Below, one piece after another: positions 10,780-21,384 of a stretch of 64,000 bases of DNA. Source of the DNA: Siderastrea radians (lineage: Eukaryota; Cnidaria; Anthozoa; Scleractinia; Rhizangiidae). Within the stretch, counting starts at the first letter, position 1. Each line of letters opens with the position of its first letter. The notes below the pieces were generated by a model that worked only from the letters and a program-made list of their open reading frames with translations, made no database searches and had not been told where the DNA came from. The translations under genes and the position numbers were made by a program. The stretch covers positions 69,989,376-70,053,375 of the forward strand of contig OZ024890.1 in NCBI GenBank assembly GCA_964017195.1, written 5' to 3'.

Positions 10780-11460
10780 CGCTCGTTTTGGTCGTGCTAC
10801 AATTGTAGTAACTATGACCCGGTTTGGACACAAGATTGTCACTTCGACGCAGTCTGGTTCGCGTGAGAAAATCGCTGCGTGTTACAAGCGGATAGCAAAA
10901 ATAAATCATTCCCATTTCTGAATTTATATCCATTTTCAGGGTGTATATTTTCTTGTTTTTTTTAAAAAGTAGGTTACCTGACCGGCTTCATGCAAATATA
11001 GAAATAGATATAGTATATACAATAACAATTTTAAAATAAAACATTTTCACGCGCGTAAGGATATGAATTTAAATGAATTTACCGACTTCCTTTCGAAAAA
11101 ATATATCTGATATATAAAACCTATCGACGATTCCAAAAAATTGAACACATTCAATTCACACAGAGTACGTATTTAAAATTTACGCAGTAGACTGACCTGT
11201 ATTACAAACGTTTTGTACATGAACTTTAATATGTTCAATTTACCACGCATGAATTTTTTCCTGACTCGTTTTCATTTTCTAACGGCCAAGACCGTTTTAA
11301 TTTCTTTCGATAACTTAATTCTCTCCATAAGGTCATGGAGTCCCGCGCAGCGATTCCACCTTTCTCGCGCGAACCAGACTACGTTGGAGCGACAATTTGT
11401 GTCTGCACCTGGTCATAGTTACTACAATTGTAACACGACCAAAACGAGCATGGCCCTCCC
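10780..11460. repeat. Inverted repeat pair (about 105-bp arms)
   Basis: The arm at about 10,780-10,885 and the reverse complement of the arm at about 11,345-11,460 share GCTCGTTTTGGTCGTG, ACAATTGTAGTAACTATGACC and AGTCTGGTTCGCG in order. The roughly 460 bp between them is AT-rich and shows no coding signal. Both arms can be read as GHSYYNC(S/N)TTKTS. That frame could be chance, or a short coding remnant of a transposon. Confidence 0.6.
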
Positions 11461-13762
11461 CATAGGGGCATAATTTGACTGGTGTCCAGTGCCGACCGCG
11501 GTCAAATGGGACTATCGGGATCCTCACGGATCCATGGCGGCCTATTTTGAGATGCTATTATGATTTTGTGCAGTGGATAACTCTTTTGGGACACGAGGTA
11601 TGTGCAATTGGTTTTGAGAAAATCACTTGTATGTCTTCCTTTTGTCAAGTCGCTAAGTCAGAATGGGAGCCTGAACTATATTTGTTGGTAAATTCGAGCG
11701 AATTCCGAGACATGTCGAGCGGCGATAGTGGCTAAATCGGCCCAAATGACTCCTACTTTGTCAATGTATTATACACGTACTAACACAGTTAAGTAAATGG
11801 ACCTAAAATTGCTCAAAATGCTTTGTAAGGATAACAAAAAACACCATGTAATGTTTCATGAACTTTATTCAGTTAGTTTGTTGTTATGTATTGCTCAAAA
11901 TGTTCTGTTCGAAATCCCATACAAAGTCTTATATTTTGAAACGCCATTTTTAATGATATTCAAATATTATGCTTGGGCTTCCTATGTCAGTGCACGCACG
12001 AGGCAGCTAATATGTACAACGAATGCCAACAAGACAGTATTAAATACGTAAGTATATAACTAGCCGGCTGGTTCGATAGAAACAAAAGTAAACTTCTCAC
12101 CTGTGGAGAGGTCAGTAAATGGCAGGAAACAGAGAGGAACCCACTAGACAACCTCACCGTCAAGTCTCACCGCCGCCATCTTGAATTAACAAGTCCGCTA
12201 AGAGAGTCTTCAGGCTGGTCTGCGGATGGATGCTACCACAGGCAACCCAACTTTATCCTTGTCCTTACGAAAGTCAAAATGTCTGGGACTAGGTGTTCAA
12301 AGTAGGGTTAAGCTAACCCAGGATTAACGTCAATTTTTAACTCCGTTTTGTGGCCAAACGATACGGATTCCTGTAAATGTTTTTTGCCCTACATTTTGAC
12401 TTTGGTTACTTTCAAACGGTCACTTGGAATTTGCCGTGAAAACTCTTTTGAAATAAGAGAAACGGGGACTTTGGTTTAATTTTAATCCTAGGTTAATGTT
12501 AACCGGCTTTCGAACAACTGGACCCTGTTGTTTAAGGTCACGATGAGTGATTAGTTACTTAATGATATCCTATTGGGGTGGGGACGAAGAGGGCTTATGA
12601 GTTGACCGTGATTTTCTTGGGGGCAAGGGTAGGTTATTGCAACACCTCCACCACACTTGTTCAGAGGTTTTAGCTGGGGGACCCTTTGAAAAACGGTGGC
12701 CCAACCTATTGTTGTATTTGGCGTAAGTTTATCCCATTTATTACTATATTACATAATACTGAAAATGCAAGGGCTGAAGGAGAATTAAGCGGTTTAATTC
12801 CAGCACCTACGGTTTGGTATGGAATTTTTGCTGCGGGTTTTCATTTCTACGATATGTATTTTTGCAATTTCCAAAATAAATCACGCAAAATTTATTTATA
12901 ATACCCAATAGAAAACCTCCGTGAACTTGTGCTCATGATCACAGCTGTACCTGTGACTTAAAACGGCCTGTCTTTGATAAACCACAAGTTTTCTTCTTAT
13001 TCTGATGATTAAGCATACTATTTACCTGGTCCCAAAACGTTCCCACTTTTATGTAGCAGAAAAAGAAATGTTTAAAATTCTATGTCTCTCTTCCACGAAA
13101 GAAATGCAAATTAAAGGGGATCAATCTTCTATAAACCTAAAGATCATTTTGTGGGTATACAAGGCCCCGTTAATATTATTATTATTTTGTACTGAAATTC
13201 TCTTAGTTTAGCATCCTATATTAAGTTGTTTTGAAGGCCAATAGCTGTATACGGTTAACCTCCTGCAGTAGTGATTTGTGAAAAAAACAGTTTGTATTTA
13301 GCAGTCTTTTAAGTTTAGCTGTTAATAATATTTAGGTATTGTAACGTACGAAATGTCCATAGTATTGTAACTATATGTAGTACTAGTAGTAGCTTAGTAG
13401 TGCTGTAAGTGAAGTTTGTTGTAACTACAATAAAAATTGTTTTTAAAAAAAACAGCTATATATATACCTTTCCCTAGTCTGACTGGAATTTTTCCTTGTA
13501 GAGAACTGTGTTGAATTTCTCTTGAGCTGAGAAAGATGGAGTCGAATATTCAGTTTGCCATTAAGTCATATCGTTGTGACACGCGTCCTGCACACAGAAA
13601 CTCAGATTTTTTTCTTTGGCCCACGCTCGTGACAAACTAAATTTTTCATCTTTCTCATTTTTTTCCAAGCTTAAAATTTACCATCGTTCTTTCTTTATTA
13701 TTCTTCTGAGCTTTTGGTAACTTTTATTGGCGTTTTTCCAAACTAATGTTTCTGTCTACGTC
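11461..13762. other. Intergenic, no gene recognised
   Basis: AT-rich sequence with only short ORFs that lack splice context, domain similarity or coding-like composition. No RNA gene or promoter with a matching transcript was recognised. Confidence 0.5.
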
Positions 13763-14193
13763 CGGGGGGGGGGGGAGGAGAGTTCCCTATAGGGGGCTAT
13801 ATGGGAAGGCTCCACCCGAAAGAGGTGCCTTTTTTAAGCTCGCAGCATGTAAAAGGGTAGGGAAAAGTGCCATTTTAGTATACGAAAGGGTCACAAAATC
13901 AGCTGCAAAGTAGAAGAAATGGCGGTTAAGGCGAAGTATATGAAGGGGTGCCACATTTTGGCAGAAATGACTACGCAACTGAATCAGAACGACTGAAAAC
14001 CCGGGAAAAACGTGGCAATTACAGGAAATTCTATTGTTTTGGCTTATCCTTGAGGTATAAGAAAGGGGTGCAGTTTTGCTCCAGGTATATGAAAGGGGTA
14101 CCATTTTGGTAAAAATTAGTATATTAAAGGGTAAGGGTTTAAACCTCCGGGTGGAGCCTCCCGTATAAAACTTTCTTGAGTAGCCCCCGCGGG
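13763..14193. mobile_element. G-run MITE, copy 2, with 9-bp target duplication
   Basis: A 431-bp member of the same family as 1866-2308 and 22,848-23,274. It starts with a long G run and has the inner end block (GGAAGGCTCCACCCGAAAG on the left, GGAGCCTCCCGTATAAAA on the right). It is flanked by GTCTACGTC (13,754-13,762) and GTCTTCGTC (14,194-14,202), a 9-bp duplication with one mismatch. Long ORFs on its minus strand are by-products of the G-rich ends. Confidence 0.8.
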
Positions 14194-14202
14194 GTCTTCG
14201 TC

Positions 14203-15970
14203 GCATAAATAAATCTTAATTAAGATTAGATATTTCGTATTTGAAAAGACAGAGGTTTTATGTAGAAGATAAATACCCGAAACGGAGGTTGAGCTGTATA
14301 CATAGCTCATTTTAATGCCGACGTTCGAGGTATTTATCTAACATATTTCGTGATATAAATCCCGCTTTCAAGAGGACTAAAGCTGGCCAACAAATACTAT
14401 AACTACTTCTTTTTAATCAACTGAAAAAAATGCTCTTGCTATCGCTTTGCATTACCCCCATATCAACGATTTTCACTTCCCCTTCTCGTTTGCTTCATTA
14501 GAAAGCCAAACAAGTTCAACCCGAGTGAATTGCAAAAACATTTTTTTCTGATGGCCACAAGCGTAACACAATGAAATACGCAGTTAAAAACGTCGCTGGA
14601 CTCAGTATCTGCATAGCACGAAACTTTTATCACTGACATGATACCCGTTCGATCAATATCTCGGTTAAAAATCTGCTGATTTCAGTCAAATTTAACAATA
14701 ATCATTCCTGTGCTTCTTTTGGAGTTAAACTTAGAGCAAGCGAAACCATGGACGACCAAGAGGAGACAAAGTATTCCATTTAACGGTGTATTTTGTGGAG
14801 AAAGGGTCCCCTTAATTATAATTTATATTTATTTTTATAAGTTAGTCTTAAGTAGGCCACAATGCCGTCATAATTTGAAGCATCCAACAATAGAATGAGC
14901 ATCAGGCATTATACAGGAAAATAGCGCTAATTTGCAAAGAAATAGGGCCATTTTATACCAAAAAATGTTGTTTTTTAAATTGATGATAGCATTTGTCCTT
15001 TTGTGGGTAAAATTGGTGAAATATTTCAAAAACAGTTTTATTGTAGAATTGCTTTCAATGCATTCTTAAATAGATGTAGGCCTCGTAATTAACCTGGATC
15101 AGACTGGTTACCTTAGGAAAGGGTGGGTTATTTTCCCATCAGCTTCCTTACCTGTGGACGTTCTTCGAAGAATAGAAGACGCCATTTACGTTTATTTATT
15201 TGCCATAACATACAAAGAAAAAATACAATTGATAAGAACTTAGCGAAACACTGACTGGTTTTCGTATCTAAAGAAATTCAAAAAGTCATTGTCTGTACGA
15301 GCACAATAGATGCAGACAGTACGTCATTTGAAGTAGAATAGTCCATTTTCAAGGGTGATATCAACTAACAATTGCTGACCCCCTAGTCTCGAGTGCAAAA
15401 GAAAATTATAACACCTGTTAAGGTATTGAATCGACTTGGACTCTTAATCTCCAAAGAACAAGGGAAAACACTGTTCTTATTTCCATTTCTATACGTTGGT
15501 CCTAAAACAGAAAGGAAAGTTACTGTAGATCACTTTCCACTAAGGACCCATCTTCCAAATTAAATGTTTTACAAGCCATATCAGCCAGTGAAATAACTTT
15601 ATTCGCTGATAAATCACTTTCTAGCAAACATTATCCATCCTTTTGTAGATATTTTACCTCCTGAAATTCTTTTGAACTTCTAACGAATAAAACTATGGGC
15701 TACAAAAATTCACACAAAGCACTTATTGGTTGAATACCTATTTCGGGTGAATAGTCCTGTCATGAATGGTCATGAATCGCTGTGTTATCTAAGCTTGTCT
15801 CGAAACAAAAGGGAAAATTAGAAGACCTGATGAACGTAGAAAGTAAAGAATTATTATTAAAAGCTGCTCAATTTTTAAGAAAAGGTGTCTTAATTTTCAT
15901 TTTTATTAGTTATTTCTGAAACGAAAAGGGGAATTACAGAGGGCCACCACCTGCCGCTGGCTTACAGGAT
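14203..15970. other. Intergenic upstream of the TNF gene, nothing recognised
   Basis: AT-rich sequence without a convincing exon. The TNF promoter lies at its right-hand end. Confidence 0.5.
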
Positions 15971-15978
15971 ACTGTGTA

Positions 15979-15986
15979 TATATAAA
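15979..15986 (+). promoter_or_regulatory. TATA box of the TNF-domain gene
   Basis: TATATAAA, followed about 30 bases later by a short probable 5' untranslated exon (about 16,010-16,062). That exon ends at a strong donor (GAGAAG|GTAAGTT) and would join the acceptor before 16,633, 21 bases upstream of the start codon. Confidence 0.6.
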
Positions 15987-16653
15987 GGAGATACTTAATG
16001 TGCCAAACACGCTCATTATTCACAGCAGAGTCAAGCACTACCAACAGCACATACAAGAGAAGGTAAGTTATCGTATGGCATGATAATCTTATAGCTTCGG
16101 TTTTATCAATCCCGAGACAGGTGTGAAGCTGACAATTTTATAATTGTTATTACCAGTTCTTGAGTTTTAAGGGCAGCCATTTAGAGAACATAACTTCTTA
16201 TTTTTGTAAAAAGTCAGTTAACAGGTGACATACTCATGGACCGTTTTCTTCAGTTCATTTTTAGTGTAAGATAATTTATATTGGAATCATGCATTTCTTT
16301 AACAAGAAATAACAGGTAAAGTAGGCCAACCGTATAGGTTTTTCTTCGTTCTGAGTGACTCGCAAGAGGGCTAACCTAGCAAATTGCACCTAGTAAACCT
16401 ATCAAAATGCAGTTTTAGTCAAAACTTGTGTTTCAGAACCAGAAAACAATTAAGAAAGATTTTTAAATTATATATCTATTTTTTTTTAGCGGGTATCAGT
16501 TTGTTTTGATTAGGAGTTTTCAGCAATTACTTTTTGGAGAATTGATTTTTTTTTTCTTTGAACCCTCCATTTGTGTTCGTGGTATTTTCTGTATAGACTG
16601 CATCTTTTGACCTATTAATGTTTTTCTTATAGTGTCCGCTGGATATTTGTACC

Positions 16654-19384
16654 ATGTTGCACCAAGTTTTTGCCCTTTCGCTGTTGGTCTCGGCGGCTTG
16701 TGCTCAGTACACATACGTAAGGATTGAATTCTTCTTGTATGATATACAAAGCTTTCAAACGCACAGATTTTTTTTATTTTTTGCCCTAGCGAACTGAAAA
16801 AGAACATGTCAGTAAACCTAAAGAGTGTTCTTCTAGTTTTAATATTTTAATGGATTTCACTTAGTTTATTGTCATTTTATCATACTTTTGATTCTTAATA
16901 GGAACCCACTGGTCCCATAGCCACCTTACAGAAGGTCTACCCTGTTCACCAGTGTATAGTTCAACCGCGGTTCGCTACCTAAGCAATTACGCGTTTTCCT
17001 TTGATTGTTATTTTACGGCATCTCATTGTAATCTCGACACAGATAAATCTACCTAATTATAGTTACAGTTTACAAGTGACTATCCCGAGTTGGAAAAAAA
17101 GATAGCCTATTGTTTTTAATTTAACTCTATAGTTTTTCACCCCCATCACTCCACACATGTTGCGGCTCCTCTTTAAATAGGCCTCCATCTAGTTTCATAT
17201 GTTGCCACTGAACCAGACATGATTAATCTTTTGCAGCAAGCTACAGGACAAGCATCGGCTAGACTGAGAAATCAAAAGACATTTGCAGCGGGTGTGGGTA
17301 CGTATACTTAATGATAGCACTTAAAATCGATTTTATAGTTTGGAGTCGATTTCCTCTGGACATTTCCTCCCCAGGCAAATTTTCTTTTACGCCTACTTCA
17401 AGATGGCGACCGATTAACGTTTTCAGCAGAAAAAAGAAAACATCTGGTTTAACAATTCGAAAATTGGTTGGATTCAAACCAATTCTCTGCTGCTTCTCTA
17501 TAAAATTTACACTGCGGAAACGTCAGTTTCTAGAACTAGCCTTTTTTTGACGTGTATGTCGTGACACTATGCTTTATGCGAGCACAGGTCGATTTCTGAA
17601 AATAACCAACCAAATATCTGTCTAAACATAATTGCGACCTATTGCTGAAGCCAAACAGTAATATAAAAGAGTGCTTAATGTTAAACGTTTGACGCTTTAT
17701 GAACCTGAAAACGTAATAGGTTGTTTAAGATAATGAAAAACGCAAATGTCCGCCATCTTGAGGTGGGCGTAAAAAGAGAATTAGGCCTCCCCGGGGAAGG
17801 GCGTACTCAAGTATACCAGCGACAGGGAGGCCGGGTGCAAATGAGTCCAAATTTTTATGAACAAAATAAGTCCCATTCGGCTAAAACTGAACTCAAAAAA
17901 GCCCAAAAGCCTAGAACGTAACTAAAATAGTCCCTTTTATTAGCGTAAAAAATCCAAGAGAGTCTGAGACAGTTTATGATTCCACACTTCTTTCTTTAAT
18001 TTGTAAAAAAAACTGATACAAGTGTTTCACATAGAATTGAGAACCCTGAGGTAGGCATGCTGTTGACCAACATAAAAAGTCCTCCCAAAATCTCTTTCTG
18101 AACCAAAAAAGGAGCAAATTGTTAATTAACAAGAGCTAATCGCCCAAAATGCTTTCGCACTTTCTGTCACTAATACACCTGAGTAACGCCCTTGACTCGC
18201 ATTCCGGGAAGAACACTCCCACTTTAAATTAAAGTGACAGCGGTACCTTTTCAGGGGATAAAATTCGTGGTCTGGCACCACTTGGATCAGTATAAACAGA
18301 TTCTAGATTTCTTAACATGACGTGTACAAATCAAAATGGAGATTCTGATAAAACTTGTAAACCCTTTCTCAAGGTTCTACAGACTGTTTCGAGAAAACAC
18401 TGAGCTTTTATTGAAATGGTCATAGTACTCAAGCGTTTCATCCACGAACTCAAAAATTAAAGCACCTTCAAGATCATCAGAGTATGATCATAATAGCAAA
18501 CAGCTCCACTGAAAAGTACTGCTCAATAGCTTTCATTTGAGTGGTTCCTGGGTGCAAACTGGGGATTTATAAACAGGATTCGACGGCTATGCTTCACGCA
18601 TCACGTAATTCGGCCAAGATCCGACAATGATGAAGGACATTCGCTCATAAAATGAGTTCTCGGATTAAATGCTGACATCCTGAATCATAAACACCTAAAA
18701 TAATTTCACTGCAGAGTGCAAAACCGATTTTTTCGAACAAGTTTCGCCGCTTTGATTTGCCCGTCATCATTCGATTGACCGTGCTCGGAAAGGAAATTCA
18801 TAAGACGTTTTCTGTATGGAAGTTTATATCTTAGGAGGTTAGTATTCAGTATGTGTTCTCGTTCAGGGTTATATTTCCTTCACAATTTCCTGTTCATAAG
18901 TGAATCAAGACAGGCAAATCATCGGGCCTGCAGACTCTGGTTGCAGTAAAGTAGGCCGTAAATTTTTAATAATTTTTTTCTTTTGCAATTTTTTGCAGAA
19001 CTGGGGCCGTTCGATCTTGACGGAGCTCACGAGATGAAGATGCAAGGTAACAAGCTTCTTATCCAACAGACTGGTCTGTATTATGTATACGGTCAGGTCC
19101 ATTACATCCATCTGGCAGCCAGAAGAGGAGAACTCTACAACCGCTGTCGACTTCTGATCAATGGCAGACCTTTCCGCTTCTTGCAACAAGGAATGGATGG
19201 GAGGGCTGACATTGGAAATGTCTACTCCGGTGGATTGTCCGTGTTGAACAAAGGCGATACCATCAGCCTGGTAACTCAGACAAGGTCACAGCTCAACATG
19301 GATCCTAAAGTGACCTTCTTCGGTGCTTTCAGGGTTGGATTTGGCTGCCACGAATGCAGTCAATGGGTGTATGATCCCAATTAA
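16654..19384 (+). CDS. Secreted TNF-homology-domain protein
   Basis: A predicted 180-residue TNF-superfamily ligand. Coding exons: 16,654-16,716, 16,902-16,934, 17,237-17,297 and 18,999-19,384; a noncoding exon probably lies at about 16,010-16,062. The N-terminus is a cleavable signal peptide (MLHQVFALSLLVSAACAQ), not the membrane anchor usual for TNF ligands. The THD is recognised from GPFDLDG, the strand GLYYVYGQVHY (about residues 78-88), LNKGDTISLV and FFGAFRV (about 159-165). The C-terminus adds a CHEC motif after the last strand. The 33-base exon has a weak donor (AAG|GTCTAC) and could be skipped without changing frame. AATAAA lies at 19,467. A C1q-like fold is the alternative, but the YVYGQVHY and FFGAF pair favours TNF. 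It sits tail to tail with the PAN-pentraxin gene. Confidence 0.8.
17362..17800. repeat. Inverted-repeat element in TNF gene intron
   Basis: The left arm (about 17,362-17,425: CTCCCCAGG, then GCCTACTTCAAGATGGCG and AACGTTTTCAG) is roughly the reverse complement of the right arm (about 17,703-17,800: CTGAAAACGT, then CGCCATCTTGAGGTGGGCGT and CCTCCCCGGGG). It looks like a degraded MITE of about 440 bp lying across the intron side of exon 17,237-17,297. No target duplication was identified. Confidence 0.55.
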
Positions 19385-19528
19385 AATGTCAGTCAAGACC
19401 AATGAATCCGGCAGATAAAATTTTGAATGTAGTAAGTAGAGATATTGTCTTGGAGACGAATATGCAAATAAAGTCGAATTCGGAAACGCACCTACACCTT
19501 TTGGCAGCGTGGAATATTGTATAATTTA

Positions 19529-19685
19529 GCCTGTTCCAGGCGTTCAGATAGTGGTGTGCGAACGAAAAACCTTAAAAAATGAGAAAAGACTGGGGAGACC
19601 TTTCCCCAGTCTCTTCTCGTTTTTAGTTTTCTCTGCTCCCAATATTTTTCATTCGTGCGCCACTATCTAAACGCCTGGAACAAGC
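19529..19685. mobile_element. Foldback MITE with GCCTGTTCCAGGCGTTC ends, block B copy
   Basis: The ends pair (GCCTGTTCCAGGCGTTC and GAACGCCTGGAACAAGC), and the arms continue to a centre reading GACTGGGGAGACC next to TTTCCCCAGTCTC, so nearly the whole 157 bp can form one hairpin. It lies just downstream of the TNF gene's AATAAA and matches 8194-8338. Confidence 0.8.
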
Positions 19686-20553
19686 TTATCATATGATCCC
19701 CGTTTCAAGAAACGTTTTGAAGTTCATAAGAATTAGTGAGTTCTATAGGTTTAAGGAATAACACCTACCTACACCCCAGTAAATGAATTTTCCATGATCG
19801 AGGAATTATGTGTGTTACTGGGTAATTAAAAGATCTAGAAAATGAAGTGACTGGAAGATCTTTTTAGGAAGTAAGATTTACACATTTCGGCTTTTTCACC
19901 TAAAAAGCAACGTTGATTTTCAGTTCAAATTGGATCTTAATCTTGGGTTAGCATTATCGTGCTTTGAACAAGGCTCCAACCTACGTGGTGACGTCATAAA
20001 TAACAGCCTCCAGCCCCACTGCACGTTTTGTGGGGACACTCACGGAAAACAGCCATTCTGACTACACTAACACGAGCATTCACAGTGAAATAGTTTATTA
20101 TTAAAAAGGAATATTCAGTCCGTCACCTGATAATTACACGCGCTACAGCTAGTAGTTTATCGTGCGATATAATACACACAGAGTTGTTTGTCGCAGCAAC
20201 TAAGGTATGAAAAGTCTGAATAATGTACCACGCCAGATACGAAAAACCATTAAACAACCACTTCTTATTTGTGACCAAAAAAAGTTGAAAAATCTTACCC
20301 CATCTAATGCAGTAGCACTAGACCTCGAGAAGAGATAATCTTAAAACACCCTTCCAAAATTAAAACAAGAAAGAAAAAGATGTTAATTACTCAGAGACTA
20401 ACTAACGTAGAATGACAAAACATCTCCCGGCCAAAAGTTTAATCCCGAAAGTCACATGACAAAACCCGAGCCCCTCCATCGTGCCGTCAGAATATTAATT
20501 CCTGACTTATTCGGTCCCAGGTTACTCAACCGTCAGAAATTACATTTGTTTAA

Positions 20554-21322
20554 GGTGGCTAGACCCGGTTTTTCACTATCCATACCTACTCTCTTTGAAC
20601 ACGAAATACAAAGATGTCTCAAACGAAACACCTATCGAGTTACACCTATTTGTAGGGTATAGATTGAAGTTTAAAAAAGTGAGTTTTTTTCCGAGATCGA
20701 CGCAGACATAGCATCACAGTGACGTCATTGCTATTTTTACTTTTCCTTAATTTGTAGGAAATCCAGACATTCGTTTTTAAAGCTATTTATAGGACTTGTA
20801 GTTCATATAATTGTCTTCATTTGTACCGATTTTAAACATTTTTTATGAGAGCGTTTTCGAGAAATAATTGATTGAAGTTTTTAGTTCCTGCTAACAAACA
20901 AATCATAAACACTTCTTTTCGCGTTCCTCAATCTGACATTTATCCTGACCATGGAAAGAAATCTTTGGCCTCAAATTGTTTCTAGAGATTTCAGCTATCC
21001 TGCAGGAATTGATGAAAGAAATCGCTTCATCCGATTTCCAATAATTAATGTGAACGCGAAAAGAATTATATGAACCTCAAGTACTATAAATAGCTGTAAA
21101 AACGAATGTATGGATTTCCTACAAATAAAGGAAAAGTAAAAATAGCAATGACGTCACTGTATTGCTATGGGTACGTCGATCTCGAAAAAACCCACTTTTT
21201 TTAAACTTCAATCTATACCCTACAAATAGGTAAAACTCGATTTCCTGTTTCGTTTGAGAAATCTTTGTATTTCCTGTTCAAAGAGAGTAGGTATGGTTAG
21301 TGAAAAACCGGGTCTAGCCCCC
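20554..21322. mobile_element. Foldback MITE flanked by TTAA
   Basis: A 769-bp element with arms of about 260 bp: GGTGGCTAGACCCGGTTTTT on the left, and on the right CCGGGTCTAGCCCCC. It is flanked by TTAA on both sides (20,550-20,553 and 21,323-21,326). Arms stay paired through CTTCAATCTATACCCTACAA and TGACGTCA-like segments. TTAA targets are typical of piggyBac-group elements, which is the inferred helper class. Block C lacks the element between matching flanks (about 8,714). Confidence 0.75.
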
Positions 21323-21384
21323 TTAAGTAAAAGCCAAAACTTTATTGAGCGAGTTAAACCAGTTTAAACAGGAATACGTCTTTG

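Noticed and set aside
13787..14206. 139-codon minus-strand ORF at the third MITE
   Set aside because: It lies within the MITE, apart from its start at the flanking target duplication, and follows its G-rich inverted ends. The other two copies do not keep the frame.
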